This document shows positions 1 to 9,237 of a stretch of DNA of 64,000 nucleotides, one piece after another. This stretch comes from Rhodopirellula islandica. GTDB taxonomy: Bacteria > Planctomycetota > Planctomycetia > Pirellulales > Pirellulaceae. The stretch lies in the NCBI RefSeq assembly GCF_001027925.1, contig NZ_LECT01000028.1, positions 186,001-250,000 of the forward strand. The letters run 5' to 3'. The position numbers and the translations under genes were made by a program. The first letter of the stretch is position 1, and each line of letters begins with the position of its first letter. The notes under the pieces were generated by a model. That model was not told the origin of the DNA, did no database searches, and saw only the letters and a list, made by a program, of their open reading frames with translations.

Positions 1-588
1 GAAGCACTCGCCGTCGCGGCACAAAGTTCCGCCGATTCCGACGCCACGGCGGATCACGCCGCCACCCCAGAAGCCATCGTGGAAGCCGCCCTGTTTGTCG
101 GGCACCCAGAAAACCTGCCGCTGACGCCTCCCCGTCTGGCCTCGATCATGCGAGGTTTTTCGCCCGAGGAAGTCGTCGAAATCATCGAGAAGCTGAATGC
201 CTCGTACCGCACCGAACGCCAGGGCATCCGGATCGTCGAACAAGACGGCGGGTACCGCATGGTGGTGGCTCCCGAAGTGGAATCGGTCCGCGCCGCATTC
301 ACCGGCAAAGTTCGCGAAACGCGGCTGAATCAAGCTGCCGTTGAGGTGCTTTCCCTGGTCGCTTATCAACCCGGTATCACCTCCGCACGCGTCACCGATT
401 TGAGAGGACGCGACAGCGGCTCGTTGCTGAATCAAATGGTGCGTCGCCGGCTCGTCGAAGTCAAACGGGAACCCGGCGAGGGCACCGACAAACTGGTATC
501 GCGATTCTATCCCGGCGAGCGATTGCTCGTTCTTTTAGGACTCGAGTCCATCGATGACTTGCCGCACGTCGAGGAAGCCAACATGTGA
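1..588 (+). CDS. scpB: Segregation and condensation protein B (3' part)
   Basis: ScpB is the winged-helix partner of ScpA in the SMC-ScpAB complex that compacts and segregates the chromosome. The reading frame is already open at base 1, so the true start lies outside the window; a GTG at 79 is only an internal codon. The visible 195 codons hold both winged-helix units. The family signature region is present: VLSLVAYQPGITSARVTDLR, followed by a conserved Gly-x-x-Ser and an arginine-rich recognition segment (around 330-470). The C-terminal FYPGERLLVLLGL block also matches ScpB. The gene converges on rlmN and their 3' ends overlap by 54 bp (535-588). The family call is firm; the N-terminus cannot be seen. 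Confidence 0.88.
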   Translation, partial: EALAVAAQSSADSDATADHAATPEAIVEAALFVGHPENLPLTPPRLASIMRGFSPEEVVEIIEKLNASYRTERQGIRIVEQDGGYRMVVAPEVESVRAAFTGKVRETRLNQAAVEVLSLVAYQPGITSARVTDLRGRDSGSLLNQMVRRRLVEVKREPGEGTDKLVSRFYPGERLLVLLGLESIDDLPHVEEANM

Positions 589-1662
589 GTCGCCCTCCGC
601 CGCCGCTCGCCGAGCCTGCATCGCTCGTTGACGGTTTTCTTGGCGGATCAATTGCCCACAGGCGGCTTCGATGTCATGGCCCAAACTGTACCGCACCGTG
701 GTCTTCAAACCGGACGCCTTCAAGAGGTCGGCGAACGATTCGATCGTCGGTCGCGGCGACGCTTGCAGGTGGGGCGACGCCTCAATCGTGTTGTATGGAA
801 TCAGATTCACGTGCACCCGCAGATCGCCAATCCAATCGATCAATCGCTTCGCGTCCTCAGCGGAATCGTTCACGCCGCGAAGCATCAAGTATTCGATCAT
901 GAACTCACGATCTTGAATCGTTTGAATCTCCTGGATCGTGTCGTGCAATTGCGTCAACGAAGCCTTCTTGCCCAGCGGAATGATGGTCTCACGGGTCGCT
1001 TGATCGGCGGAATGCAAGCTGAGAGCAAGATTCAATCGCGGAAATGCGTTGGCCAACCGCAGCATCGCCGCGGGCACGCCGACCGTGGACACCAACACCG
1101 TCGACGGCGAACGGGCAAAATGGTCCGGTGCGGTTAGCAACTGGATCGCTTCGGTCACGTTGGCTTCGTTGTGCAGAGGTTCCCCCATCCCCATGAACAC
1201 AATGTTGCTCAGCCGCCTGTTTTCGGCTCGCAGAATCTGTCCCGCCTGAACGACTTGGTCCAAGATTTCCTCTGTGGCCAAGTTCTTGGCGATCCCCATT
1301 TTGCCGGTCGCGCAGAAGTCACAGGCAGCGGCACATCCGATTTGACTGGACACACACAAGGTCGTTCGCCCCGATGCGATTCGAAGGATCACGCTTTCGA
1401 TCAGCAATCCCGAATCGGTTTCGAACAACAGTTTGGTCGCCCCGTCGATCTCGGAATCCATCCGCTGAAAAAGTTTCAGGGCGTGCAACTGGACCGCGTC
1501 GGAGGCCGGAAATCGTTCCCTGACAACGTCGTCAGGCTCAAACTTTTTCAGCAGCCCGTTTCGAAGCTGCCGAATCAACTGCGGGTCCAAGCGACGATCG
1601 CGACGCAATGTTTCCATCTCGTCCATTCGAAACAGTCGGTGGGTGGCAGCGGCGGCAGACAT
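535..1662 (-). CDS. rlmN: Dual-specificity 23S rRNA/tRNA (adenine-C2)-methyltransferase RlmN
   Basis: Radical-SAM methyltransferase that methylates C2 of A2503 in 23S rRNA and, in characterised homologues, A37 of some tRNAs. The 375-residue length is normal for the family. The 4Fe-4S/SAM motif CxxxCxxC is at C110, C114 and C117, within the stretch GCAAACDFCATGKMG. The second catalytic cysteine, which forms the covalent methyl-transfer intermediate, is probably C335 in the block YSLGHDIEAACGQL. The GMGEPLHN block and the LALSLHSA segment are also typical. The start is an ATG at 1662. The gene overlaps scpB tail to tail by 54 bp and is divergent from the large dehydrogenase gene at 1872. Confidence 0.95.
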   Translation of the reverse strand: MSAAAATHRLFRMDEMETLRRDRRLDPQLIRQLRNGLLKKFEPDDVVRERFPASDAVQLHALKLFQRMDSEIDGATKLLFETDSGLLIESVILRIASGRTTLCVSSQIGCAAACDFCATGKMGIAKNLATEEILDQVVQAGQILRAENRRLSNIVFMGMGEPLHNEANVTEAIQLLTAPDHFARSPSTVLVSTVGVPAAMLRLANAFPRLNLALSLHSADQATRETIIPLGKKASLTQLHDTIQEIQTIQDREFMIEYLMLRGVNDSAEDAKRLIDWIGDLRVHVNLIPYNTIEASPHLQASPRPTIESFADLLKASGLKTTVRYSLGHDIEAACGQLIRQENRQRAMQARRAAAEGDSHVGFLDVRQVIDGLES

Positions 1663-1871
1663 TCAGCAAAGGTGGGGTTCGTTGGGAGACGGGGTGGGTG
1701 GTGGGTCGTTCCGCCAGGACGCGTGGATTAAAGTGGCGGTCAATTGAGGGACGCAGAGTGGAAGGACGCTGATTGGCGGTATCCAAGCAGAAACCTGTTA
1801 GGTTGTGAGCGTTCAAAACGAAGCATAGAAAAGGCCCTCCCGATTTTCTGTCAAGAATTGAAATCCAAAGA

Positions 1872-4800
1872 ATGAATCTGCGTCGCCCCCCTCTTTTGTT
1901 TTGTTTCGCGGTTTGGATCGGCTGCTTCGCCACGGCGGCGCACGCACAACGGAATCTAACCGATATCCCGGAACCCGACCCGGTCGCCGAAGCGGCGGCG
2001 ATGAAATTGGACTCCGGCGCGGCCGTCAATCTTTTTGCCGCGGATCCGGCGATTCGCAAACCAATTCAAATGAACTTCGACTGCACAGGTGCCCTGTGGG
2101 TCGCCAGCAGCAAGTCGTACCCGCAAGTCAAACCGGGTGAAATCCCCAACGACCAGATTGTCGTGCTGCGAGATTTGGACCACGACGGCGTCGCCGAATC
2201 CAGCACCGTTTTCGCGGACGGGTTGCTGATCCCCACCGGAGTGATTCCGGACGGACCGCACGCTGCCTACGTCGCCGCCAGCACCGAACTGCTGTACTTC
2301 GAAGACACCGACCACGACGGCGTCGCCGACAAACGTCGGATCGTGCTCAGTGGATTTGGAACGGAAGACACGCACCACTTGGTTCACACCCTTCGCTGGG
2401 GCCCGGATGGATGCCTGTACTTCAATCAATCCATCTATATCCACTCGCACATCGACACTCCCGATGGAACCAAACGCTTGGACGGTGGTGGCATTTGGCG
2501 TTACCGCCCCAGCACCGGACAACTCGACGTTTTCTGCAAAGGGTTCATCAATCCGTGGGGCCACATCGTGGATACGAATGGCGAATCCTTCGTCTCCGAC
2601 GGCGCAGCCTTTGACGGCATCACCCACGCCTTCCCCGACGCGGTCTTCAAGACATCGCCCGGTGCGACCCGATGGTTGCTGGGATTGAACCCTGGCAGTC
2701 CGAAGTATTGCGGATTGGAAATTCTCTCGGGATCACACATTCCGCCCGAATGGAAAGGCGACCTGATCACCAACGACTTCCGAAGCCACCGTGTGTGCCG
2801 GTTCAGCATCCGTCCCAATGGAGCGGACTACATCAGCCGCCAACAACCGGAACCGCTGACGACGGAGCACGTTGCCTTTCGCCCGATCGATGCTCGGATG
2901 GCTCCCGACGGCACCCTGATGATCGCCGACTGGTACAACCCGATCATCCAACACGGCGAAGTCGACTTCCGTGACCCACGTCGCGACACCGAACACGGCC
3001 GCATTTGGCGACTGTCGTTTCCCAATCGACCGCTCGACCCTTGGCCCGATTTCCTGGCCTCCTCCACGCCGGAACTGCTGGGATACCTCGAAGACGAATC
3101 CCTGACCGTCCGACAATTCGCTCGGCAAACGCTCTGGGATCACCTGGAAGATCCGGGCTTCTTTGATCAAGTCGGCAACTGGGTTCAAAGCCGGGAAGAT
3201 GGTTTGGCCCACCGACAACTCGAGTCTCAGTGGCTTCGCGAAGCCGCGTTCCAACCGATCGCGACCGACGCCGCCATCGCTCAACTCAATGCCTGGAAAG
3301 CCGACCCCAGTTCGGTCCCGGACAACGCTCGCGCCTGGCTGCGAAGCCAGTTCCGATCAGCCGATCAAACCAGGGTGACGGATCCCGCAAATGCAACCAA
3401 AGCAATGACCGATGCAGCCAGCTTGGTCGAAGCGGCAATCGACATCGCCGATCCCGCTTTGACGCTGGAAGTCGTCGTGCAATGTGGACAACTCGACAGC
3501 GAAGAATCCGCCGTCTGGTTGCATCAAATCCTCGCCAGAACGCTGGCTTCCGATCAACCGTTGTCCTCGCAAGCGTCGCTTGATTTCGCGCTCTGGCAAT
3601 CGATTCGCGAAACGGCGGAGCATTGGCAGCGAGGGAACGAGACGCTGCAACAGATTTGGGAAGATTCCCCACAAACCCTTGCCTGGTCCGTCGGAGCCGT
3701 CGGCAGCGCCGATGCCGCGAAACTGTTGATCGATCGTGTCGCGTGGGATCAATCGTCTCCCGATGCCGCGGATGACCAATGGTTGAAAGCAATCGGCGAA
3801 GTGGCAACCGCGGAGCAACTGGGGAGTGTCCTGAGCCGTTTGCTCGGCGGTGATCCTTCGCAAGTCCAACACCGAATCAGCGTTTTGTTGGAGTCAACTT
3901 CGAAACGTAAAAACGTGGCCCCCACCAACGCCGATGCCAGCGTGAAGCAGTGGCTGAGCAAACAAACCACCAAGGACCTGAAGCCGTCGACGCTGCGTTG
4001 GATTTCGCAATCCACCCAGCAGTGGAAGTTGAAGTCCACCGAGGCAACCTTGCTGTCCGCTATCCAAACGCGATCGGATGCCTCCGCCGCTGATCGTCAG
4101 GTGTGGATCAAAGCTCTGGCATCGCTACCGACGCCGCAAGCGAACCAACAATTGATGAGCATTGCGAAATCAGGATCGGTTGCCGATCGAGTCGCAGCCA
4201 TCGATGGCTTGGTCGCCTCACGTCCAGGTGCCGCGATTCCTTTGGTGCTCAGTGCACTTACAAAACCGGAAACGTCGGAAGCAGCTCATGGCTGGTTGGT
4301 CAGCGCTCTTTCACGACCTGATTTGGTGAAACGCTACACCGAGAAGATGAACGAGACCGAACTGGCCTCCGACACCGCTCGCACGTTGCTTCGCGCCATC
4401 CGTTCGGCTGGCGGAAATGCAGGACTGGAACAAGCGATCCGAAAGGCGGGCAAACTCGCCGACGCGACTTGGAAACTGACGCCGGAACTCAAATCACGGC
4501 TGCTGAAACGGGTCCAAGAATCCGGCTCGGCGACTCGTGGTGAGTTGGTTTATCGCCGCCAAGAATTGCAGTGCATCTCTTGCCATGCCATCGGAACAGC
4601 GGGAGGACTGGTCGGTCCCAACTTGGTTTCGCTGGGCGGCAGTTCCCAACCGGACTACGTCCTGGAGTCACTGCTCGATCCGAGTGCGCGACTGAAAGAA
4701 GGCTATTCCACTCGCAAGATTTTGACCGAAGACGGAGAGGTCATCAGCGGAATCGCGATTGGACAAACCGACGACGCGACCCGTTTGCGATTGGCCGATG

Positions 4801-5441
4801 GAACCGAACGTGAAATCGAAACCGATGCGATCTTGGATGACGCCCCTGGCAAATCACTGATGCCGGAAGGGTTGCTCGACAATCTGACCGAAGCCGAATT
4901 GGTCGACTTGACGACGTTCTTGGTCGCACTGGGGCGAGATCCAAAGTTCACGGTTTCGACGCAGAACATCGTGCGAAGCTTTGAAACGCTGAATTACACC
5001 GCGGCCGCAAACGGACGACTGAATCGAACCAGTGTCGACACCGCCGCCCAGGACGATCCCGCGATGACTTGGCGAGACCTGACCTCGATGGTCGATGGAA
5101 CCGTTCGCTTGGAAGAACTGGATCGATTCAAACAACATCGCCAATCACCGTTCATCAGCTTCCTACGTTTTGACATCGAAGTCACGCCTTCGGATTCCAA
5201 CACCGAGACCGCAACCATTGCGTTGAAGTTGATTGAATCCACCCCATCCGCGGACGACGAAAAATCGTGGGACGGCTTCGAGGCGTGGGTGGATGGCAAA
5301 CCGACACCAACCTGGCAATTGAAGAATCTCCCCTTGTCGCGAGGTCGCCACCGGATCACGTTGTCGATCAATCGTGACGAAATGATGTCGGCGTTTGGAA
5401 TCGCTCTCGAAGGCGATGCGATCGCAGCGTCTCAAAATTGA
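1872..5441 (+). CDS. PVC-type membrane-bound dehydrogenase with c-type heme site
   Basis: A 1189-residue exported protein of the planctomycete membrane-bound dehydrogenase family: a glucose/sorbosone-dehydrogenase-like beta-propeller, then HEAT-like helical repeats, then a cytochrome c domain. The N-terminus is a Sec signal peptide (Arg-Arg, hydrophobic core, AHA-Q cleavage site near residue 26). The propeller covers about residues 40-380 and has WGPDGCLYF and MAPDGTLMIADWYNP blocks. The heme motif CISCH lies at residues 901-905, followed by the GPNL-type segment expected for the heme pocket. About 180 C-terminal residues form an unassigned beta-rich domain. Members are thought to oxidise sugars or related compounds in the periplasm/paryphoplasm, but the substrate is unknown. 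The next gene starts inside or just after its 3' end. Confidence 0.85.
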   Translation: MNLRRPPLLFCFAVWIGCFATAAHAQRNLTDIPEPDPVAEAAAMKLDSGAAVNLFAADPAIRKPIQMNFDCTGALWVASSKSYPQVKPGEIPNDQIVVLRDLDHDGVAESSTVFADGLLIPTGVIPDGPHAAYVAASTELLYFEDTDHDGVADKRRIVLSGFGTEDTHHLVHTLRWGPDGCLYFNQSIYIHSHIDTPDGTKRLDGGGIWRYRPSTGQLDVFCKGFINPWGHIVDTNGESFVSDGAAFDGITHAFPDAVFKTSPGATRWLLGLNPGSPKYCGLEILSGSHIPPEWKGDLITNDFRSHRVCRFSIRPNGADYISRQQPEPLTTEHVAFRPIDARMAPDGTLMIADWYNPIIQHGEVDFRDPRRDTEHGRIWRLSFPNRPLDPWPDFLASSTPELLGYLEDESLTVRQFARQTLWDHLEDPGFFDQVGNWVQSREDGLAHRQLESQWLREAAFQPIATDAAIAQLNAWKADPSSVPDNARAWLRSQFRSADQTRVTDPANATKAMTDAASLVEAAIDIADPALTLEVVVQCGQLDSEESAVWLHQILARTLASDQPLSSQASLDFALWQSIRETAEHWQRGNETLQQIWEDSPQTLAWSVGAVGSADAAKLLIDRVAWDQSSPDAADDQWLKAIGEVATAEQLGSVLSRLLGGDPSQVQHRISVLLESTSKRKNVAPTNADASVKQWLSKQTTKDLKPSTLRWISQSTQQWKLKSTEATLLSAIQTRSDASAADRQVWIKALASLPTPQANQQLMSIAKSGSVADRVAAIDGLVASRPGAAIPLVLSALTKPETSEAAHGWLVSALSRPDLVKRYTEKMNETELASDTARTLLRAIRSAGGNAGLEQAIRKAGKLADATWKLTPELKSRLLKRVQESGSATRGELVYRRQELQCISCHAIGTAGGLVGPNLVSLGGSSQPDYVLESLLDPSARLKEGYSTRKILTEDGEVISGIAIGQTDDATRLRLADGTEREIETDAILDDAPGKSLMPEGLLDNLTEAELVDLTTFLVALGRDPKFTVSTQNIVRSFETLNYTAAANGRLNRTSVDTAAQDDPAMTWRDLTSMVDGTVRLEELDRFKQHRQSPFISFLRFDIEVTPSDSNTETATIALKLIESTPSADDEKSWDGFEAWVDGKPTPTWQLKNLPLSRGRHRITLSINRDEMMSAFGIALEGDAIAASQN

Positions 5442-7401
5442 AAGGGAGTTTGTGGGACGACGCAAAAAGAACCAGCAACGAACCAGTGGCTCCGCTCCGC
5501 GTGAAGATTCCCATTCCCGCGATGCGGACTCCGCGTCTCCTGGTTCGACGCCGTCCGACTCAGGGTTTCCTGACTCGTCACCTGCATCCGAAACAGCTGC
5601 CCAAACCGCCGGTGACGAACCACTGAACGCGGTGGTCAGTGATCCTGAATCGGAGCCCCAGGACACAGAGGTCCCACCAGGCAATCGCAAACAGATCCTC
5701 TTCCCTCAACTGCCATCGCTCTCACGGATCATGTCCGTGGTCATGTTGGTGATTGGGATTTTGGCGGTTGGCGTCCTGTTCTACCGCTTGATGGTTGGGT
5801 TCTTTGTCCCGCTGTTTCTGGCAGCGTTGCTGGTCGTCATCTTCCGTCCCATCCATCTGTGGATCTTTGAGAAAGTCGGGCGACGCCGACGGCTCGCGGC
5901 GGGTTCGACCACCGCGTTGATTTTGTTGATCGTGTTGCTGCCCATGGGCATTTTGGTGTCGGTGGCCACCACTCAGTTCACGATCCTGCTCAGCAAAATG
6001 AATCTGAGCAACATGTCGGTCGCGATGGACCGTGTCCGTTCACAAGTCGGCCTGTCGTTGCCCCACCCAGAACACTTTCGTGAACTGGACCGCATCATCG
6101 GGGACATCACCGTGCCCCAAGCCGACAATCCACAAGCGGTGCAGGACAAAATCAACGAACTGAATCAAGCCGCGGCGATCGTCACGTACTTGCAATCGGA
6201 AGTTCCCGACGCGGGCGTTGCCGAGGCGGCCGCTGAAATCGCGGTCAACAACTTGAGCCAGTTCTCGGACCTACTCAAACAGTCGATCCAGTCCCAAACG
6301 ATCGAATCGGAGTGGGGTGTTTCCGCCGACGACACTCCTCTCCCCAAGCCCCCTGCGCCAGCCACCTCTTCACTTGGACAGATCGATTCAGAAACGCCTC
6401 CTCCGGCGGCGTTGGATCCTCCCAGTCTTCCCGAATCAAACGCCGACGAGGATTCACCGCAGGGATCCGCGGCGGAGACCCCCGCGGAATCAAGCGACGT
6501 CGATTCTTTGGGCTCCCAAACTCAGCGTGATGATTCATCCACCGACACTCGACCTCAACTGCTGGTCCAACTGAACAACAACGAACGCTTCGAGCAGCCC
6601 GCGGTGATCGCGGCTGCCTCCGTTCGAAGCTGGATGAATCTGTTGCTCGGCGGATCCCTTCGCAGCCAACTCTGTTTGATCGCCAATCCCGACGAAGGCG
6701 ATTTTGCTGCCTTGATCCGGATGGCGCGTGAATCCTTGCAGCCTCGGTTCGTCCGCTTGACCAGCGCGACGGGAAGCATTGTCGCGCAAGTCATCTTTGG
6801 GTTGGTGATTTTGGTCGTGTCGGTTTACTTCTTTTTAATCGACGGTCCTGTGATGATCCGCACGCTGATGCGGCTTTCGCCGATGGACGACAACTACGAA
6901 CATCAACTGTTGATGGAATTTGACCGAACCAGTCGGGCGGTGGTGCTGGCAAGCGTCGCCAGTGCATTGGTTCAAGGCATCCTGGCAACCATTGGATTCT
7001 GGCTCTGTGATTTTGATCAGATTGTCTTGCTGTTGTTCCTGACCAGTGTGATGGCATTGGTGCCATTCTTGGGTGCCGCCTCCGTGTGGGTGCCCTGCGC
7101 CCTGTGGCTCGGCCTGGTCGATCAGCGTTGGATCGCCGCCTCGTTTCTGGCGTTCTACGGAGCCACCGTTGTCTCTTCGATCGACAACGTGATCAAGGTT
7201 TACGTGCTGCACGGCCGCAGCCAACTTCACCCGCTGTTCGCACTTCTCAGCGTGATCGGTGGCGTTTCCGTGTTCGGTCCGATCGGGATCCTGGTTGGCC
7301 CCATGGTCGTGGTCTTCCTGCAAACCTTGCTTGAAATCCTCAATCATGAGTTAACGACCAGCCACCCAGAAGAGGAAATTGCCCCACAAGCGGCGGGCTG
7401 A
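5395..7401 (+). CDS. AI-2E family transporter (PerM-like permease)
   Basis: Integral membrane protein of the AI-2E/PerM family, whose members export autoinducer-2 or act as Na+/H+ antiporters; the substrate here is unknown. Hydrophobic segments include one pair at about residues 110-165, another at about 185-200, and a C-terminal cluster from about residue 470 with the family-typical GPIGILVGPMVVVFLQTLLE block. Two features are unusual: a polar Ser/Pro/Asp-rich N-terminal extension of about 100 residues, and an acidic, proline-rich loop at about residues 310-390 between membrane segments. The start is uncertain. The longest frame begins at TTG 5395, overlapping the upstream gene by 47 bp. ATG 5416 and GTG 5452 (preceded by AAAGGGAG, only 3 nt away) are alternatives that would fit coupling to the upstream stop. 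Confidence 0.8.
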   Translation: MESLSKAMRSQRLKIEREFVGRRKKNQQRTSGSAPREDSHSRDADSASPGSTPSDSGFPDSSPASETAAQTAGDEPLNAVVSDPESEPQDTEVPPGNRKQILFPQLPSLSRIMSVVMLVIGILAVGVLFYRLMVGFFVPLFLAALLVVIFRPIHLWIFEKVGRRRRLAAGSTTALILLIVLLPMGILVSVATTQFTILLSKMNLSNMSVAMDRVRSQVGLSLPHPEHFRELDRIIGDITVPQADNPQAVQDKINELNQAAAIVTYLQSEVPDAGVAEAAAEIAVNNLSQFSDLLKQSIQSQTIESEWGVSADDTPLPKPPAPATSSLGQIDSETPPPAALDPPSLPESNADEDSPQGSAAETPAESSDVDSLGSQTQRDDSSTDTRPQLLVQLNNNERFEQPAVIAAASVRSWMNLLLGGSLRSQLCLIANPDEGDFAALIRMARESLQPRFVRLTSATGSIVAQVIFGLVILVVSVYFFLIDGPVMIRTLMRLSPMDDNYEHQLLMEFDRTSRAVVLASVASALVQGILATIGFWLCDFDQIVLLLFLTSVMALVPFLGAASVWVPCALWLGLVDQRWIAASFLAFYGATVVSSIDNVIKVYVLHGRSQLHPLFALLSVIGGVSVFGPIGILVGPMVVVFLQTLLEILNHELTTSHPEEEIAPQAAG

Positions 7402-7472
7402 AATCGCTGCCAAGCGTGGTTACAATACGACCAATCTCGTATCAAACAGTTCCCGCCGGATTGGTCTCGCTC

Positions 7473-9128
7473 ATGTTGGTCACCTCTTGTCCTCGCTGCC
7501 ACGAATCGGTCCGGATTCCTGATCGTTTGCTATCGGGTCAGGTGGCAACGTCCGCACAAATCCAATGCCCGTGGTGCTTGTCGACGCTGGACCAACAGGA
7601 AATCGAGTCGGCAATGCCGCCCGCTTTGATCGTGGTGGGTGATGATTTGAACACTGCCTCCGAACCTCTCTTGGATTTGGAAACAATCGAATCTGACGAT
7701 GAGGAACCCGCTGAGTTAGCCGGCTTCACCTCAGCAGACACCGTCCCTGAACTGGACGACACAGAACTGGACAGCGTGGGGGTCGCCGCAGAACCACTCA
7801 GCACGGATGACTTTGCGGCGGACGAAGTGACTGACTTAGAGACACTGGACACGGATTCCTTCGAGCCTGCCCAGGACGAACCGGAATTCAGTTCGCAGGA
7901 ATCGCCCGCGGCGGATGAGAACATGGATGAATTCATCATCCCAGATGACAACGCAACACCGGAACTCGGAGTGGCGACAGATGCCGCTCCAATGGCGATT
8001 TACACCAGCGACAAATCTCGTCGCAAAAAGAAATCCCTGATCAAGACCGTTGGTTCGCCCATCCTCGGTGCATTGCTGGCGTTGCCCATCGGTGGTGGAT
8101 TGTTGTGGTACCTCGATGCCCTTCCCAACCTTGGATTTTATCCGCTGGACGGAACCTACAGTTCGTCCAATCCAGTCCGTCGCTCGGCATCCGTCCCATC
8201 CGCTCCTGGTGGATACGTCCCGCCAATCATGGACGAGTCACCGGAGGGTCGCTCGTTGGGCGAGGACCTCGACAACGGCGGTGGCGAAGAGACCACGCCT
8301 CCCCCTCCCGTCGAATTGGACACCTCTCAAACGGACATGGTTCCGGCCACCGACCCCGCCTCAGAAGCCTTGGCCGAGTTGAATGACGCGGTGAACAACG
8401 CCGTTTTAGACACAGATGATTTCGCAATGCCGTCCGACGACGCTCCCGTCACCGAGGTGGCCAAACCAGCGGTCGACTCAAACGGCACGGCGATGGAACT
8501 TCCAGACACCGCTCGGGAAGATCGCACGCCAGAAGAACCCGCCGAGGAAGAACCTTTGACGGGCTTTCCCGGCTTGCCGCCTGCCGTGATGAAAGCCGCG
8601 TCAGAGGAGCTGGATCTGCCGAGCGAATTGGATCCTGCCGATGACATCCCCGACAATGGTGAGTCCCAGCTCGCGGAGTCGGTCAAAGAAGTCGGGAAGG
8701 TTCTCATTCGCCTCGAAGGCATGGACCCCCAAGACCCCAAGTACGGCCAAGCGGTCGCCTTCGCCTATGGCATGCTTTCGAGGTTGTCCACAGAAACCTC
8801 GGCGGATCAGTTTGACCAACTGCAACCCTTGGTTGATCGCATCAAATCCAACGCCGATCTGTTTCGTTCCTTTGCCAAGCAAGTCCCAGCCTGGGTCGAC
8901 ACACCCAAAGCGGAACGGCAAACCGACGGGGCATTCATCCTCGGCAAATTTGTCGCTGCGGAAGAAACCGACGGCTATCAAGTTCGGTTGATGGGCGGAA
9001 AGGCTTACCCAGTCACATTCGCGGACGACGTCGAGGCACAAACGATCACCGCGGTTGCCTTTGGAAACATCGACGTTTCCAACGAGCCCGCATCGTTTGA
9101 AATCAACTGGATCCAACCAGCTCAGTGA
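7473..9128 (+). CDS. Zinc-ribbon, single-pass acidic membrane protein of unknown function
   Basis: The frame is open from GTG 7416, but ATG 7473 is chosen because the zinc ribbon begins straight after it. With this start the protein is 551 residues. Two CxxC pairs (C6/C9 and C32/C35: CPRC and CPWC) form a ribbon of the MJ0042-like type. A very acidic linker (Asp/Glu/Thr-rich, about residues 65-180) follows, then a basic KSRRKKKS stop-transfer patch, one membrane segment near residues 192-212, another acidic linker and a compact C-terminal domain of about 150 residues. This layout, with a cytoplasmic zinc ribbon and a long acidic stalk, recurs in planctomycetes. No function is recognised. Confidence 0.7.
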   Translation: MLVTSCPRCHESVRIPDRLLSGQVATSAQIQCPWCLSTLDQQEIESAMPPALIVVGDDLNTASEPLLDLETIESDDEEPAELAGFTSADTVPELDDTELDSVGVAAEPLSTDDFAADEVTDLETLDTDSFEPAQDEPEFSSQESPAADENMDEFIIPDDNATPELGVATDAAPMAIYTSDKSRRKKKSLIKTVGSPILGALLALPIGGGLLWYLDALPNLGFYPLDGTYSSSNPVRRSASVPSAPGGYVPPIMDESPEGRSLGEDLDNGGGEETTPPPPVELDTSQTDMVPATDPASEALAELNDAVNNAVLDTDDFAMPSDDAPVTEVAKPAVDSNGTAMELPDTAREDRTPEEPAEEEPLTGFPGLPPAVMKAASEELDLPSELDPADDIPDNGESQLAESVKEVGKVLIRLEGMDPQDPKYGQAVAFAYGMLSRLSTETSADQFDQLQPLVDRIKSNADLFRSFAKQVPAWVDTPKAERQTDGAFILGKFVAAEETDGYQVRLMGGKAYPVTFADDVEAQTITAVAFGNIDVSNEPASFEINWIQPAQ

Positions 9129-9237
9129 TGCTGACCACGATCTGCTGAACAGAGCACCGGGTCGACGTTCACAATCCCAAACCGGCTCAAGGGGCCGCCG
9201 GCCAAAGGGAACCTGACGCTCGATACCCGATCGCTTC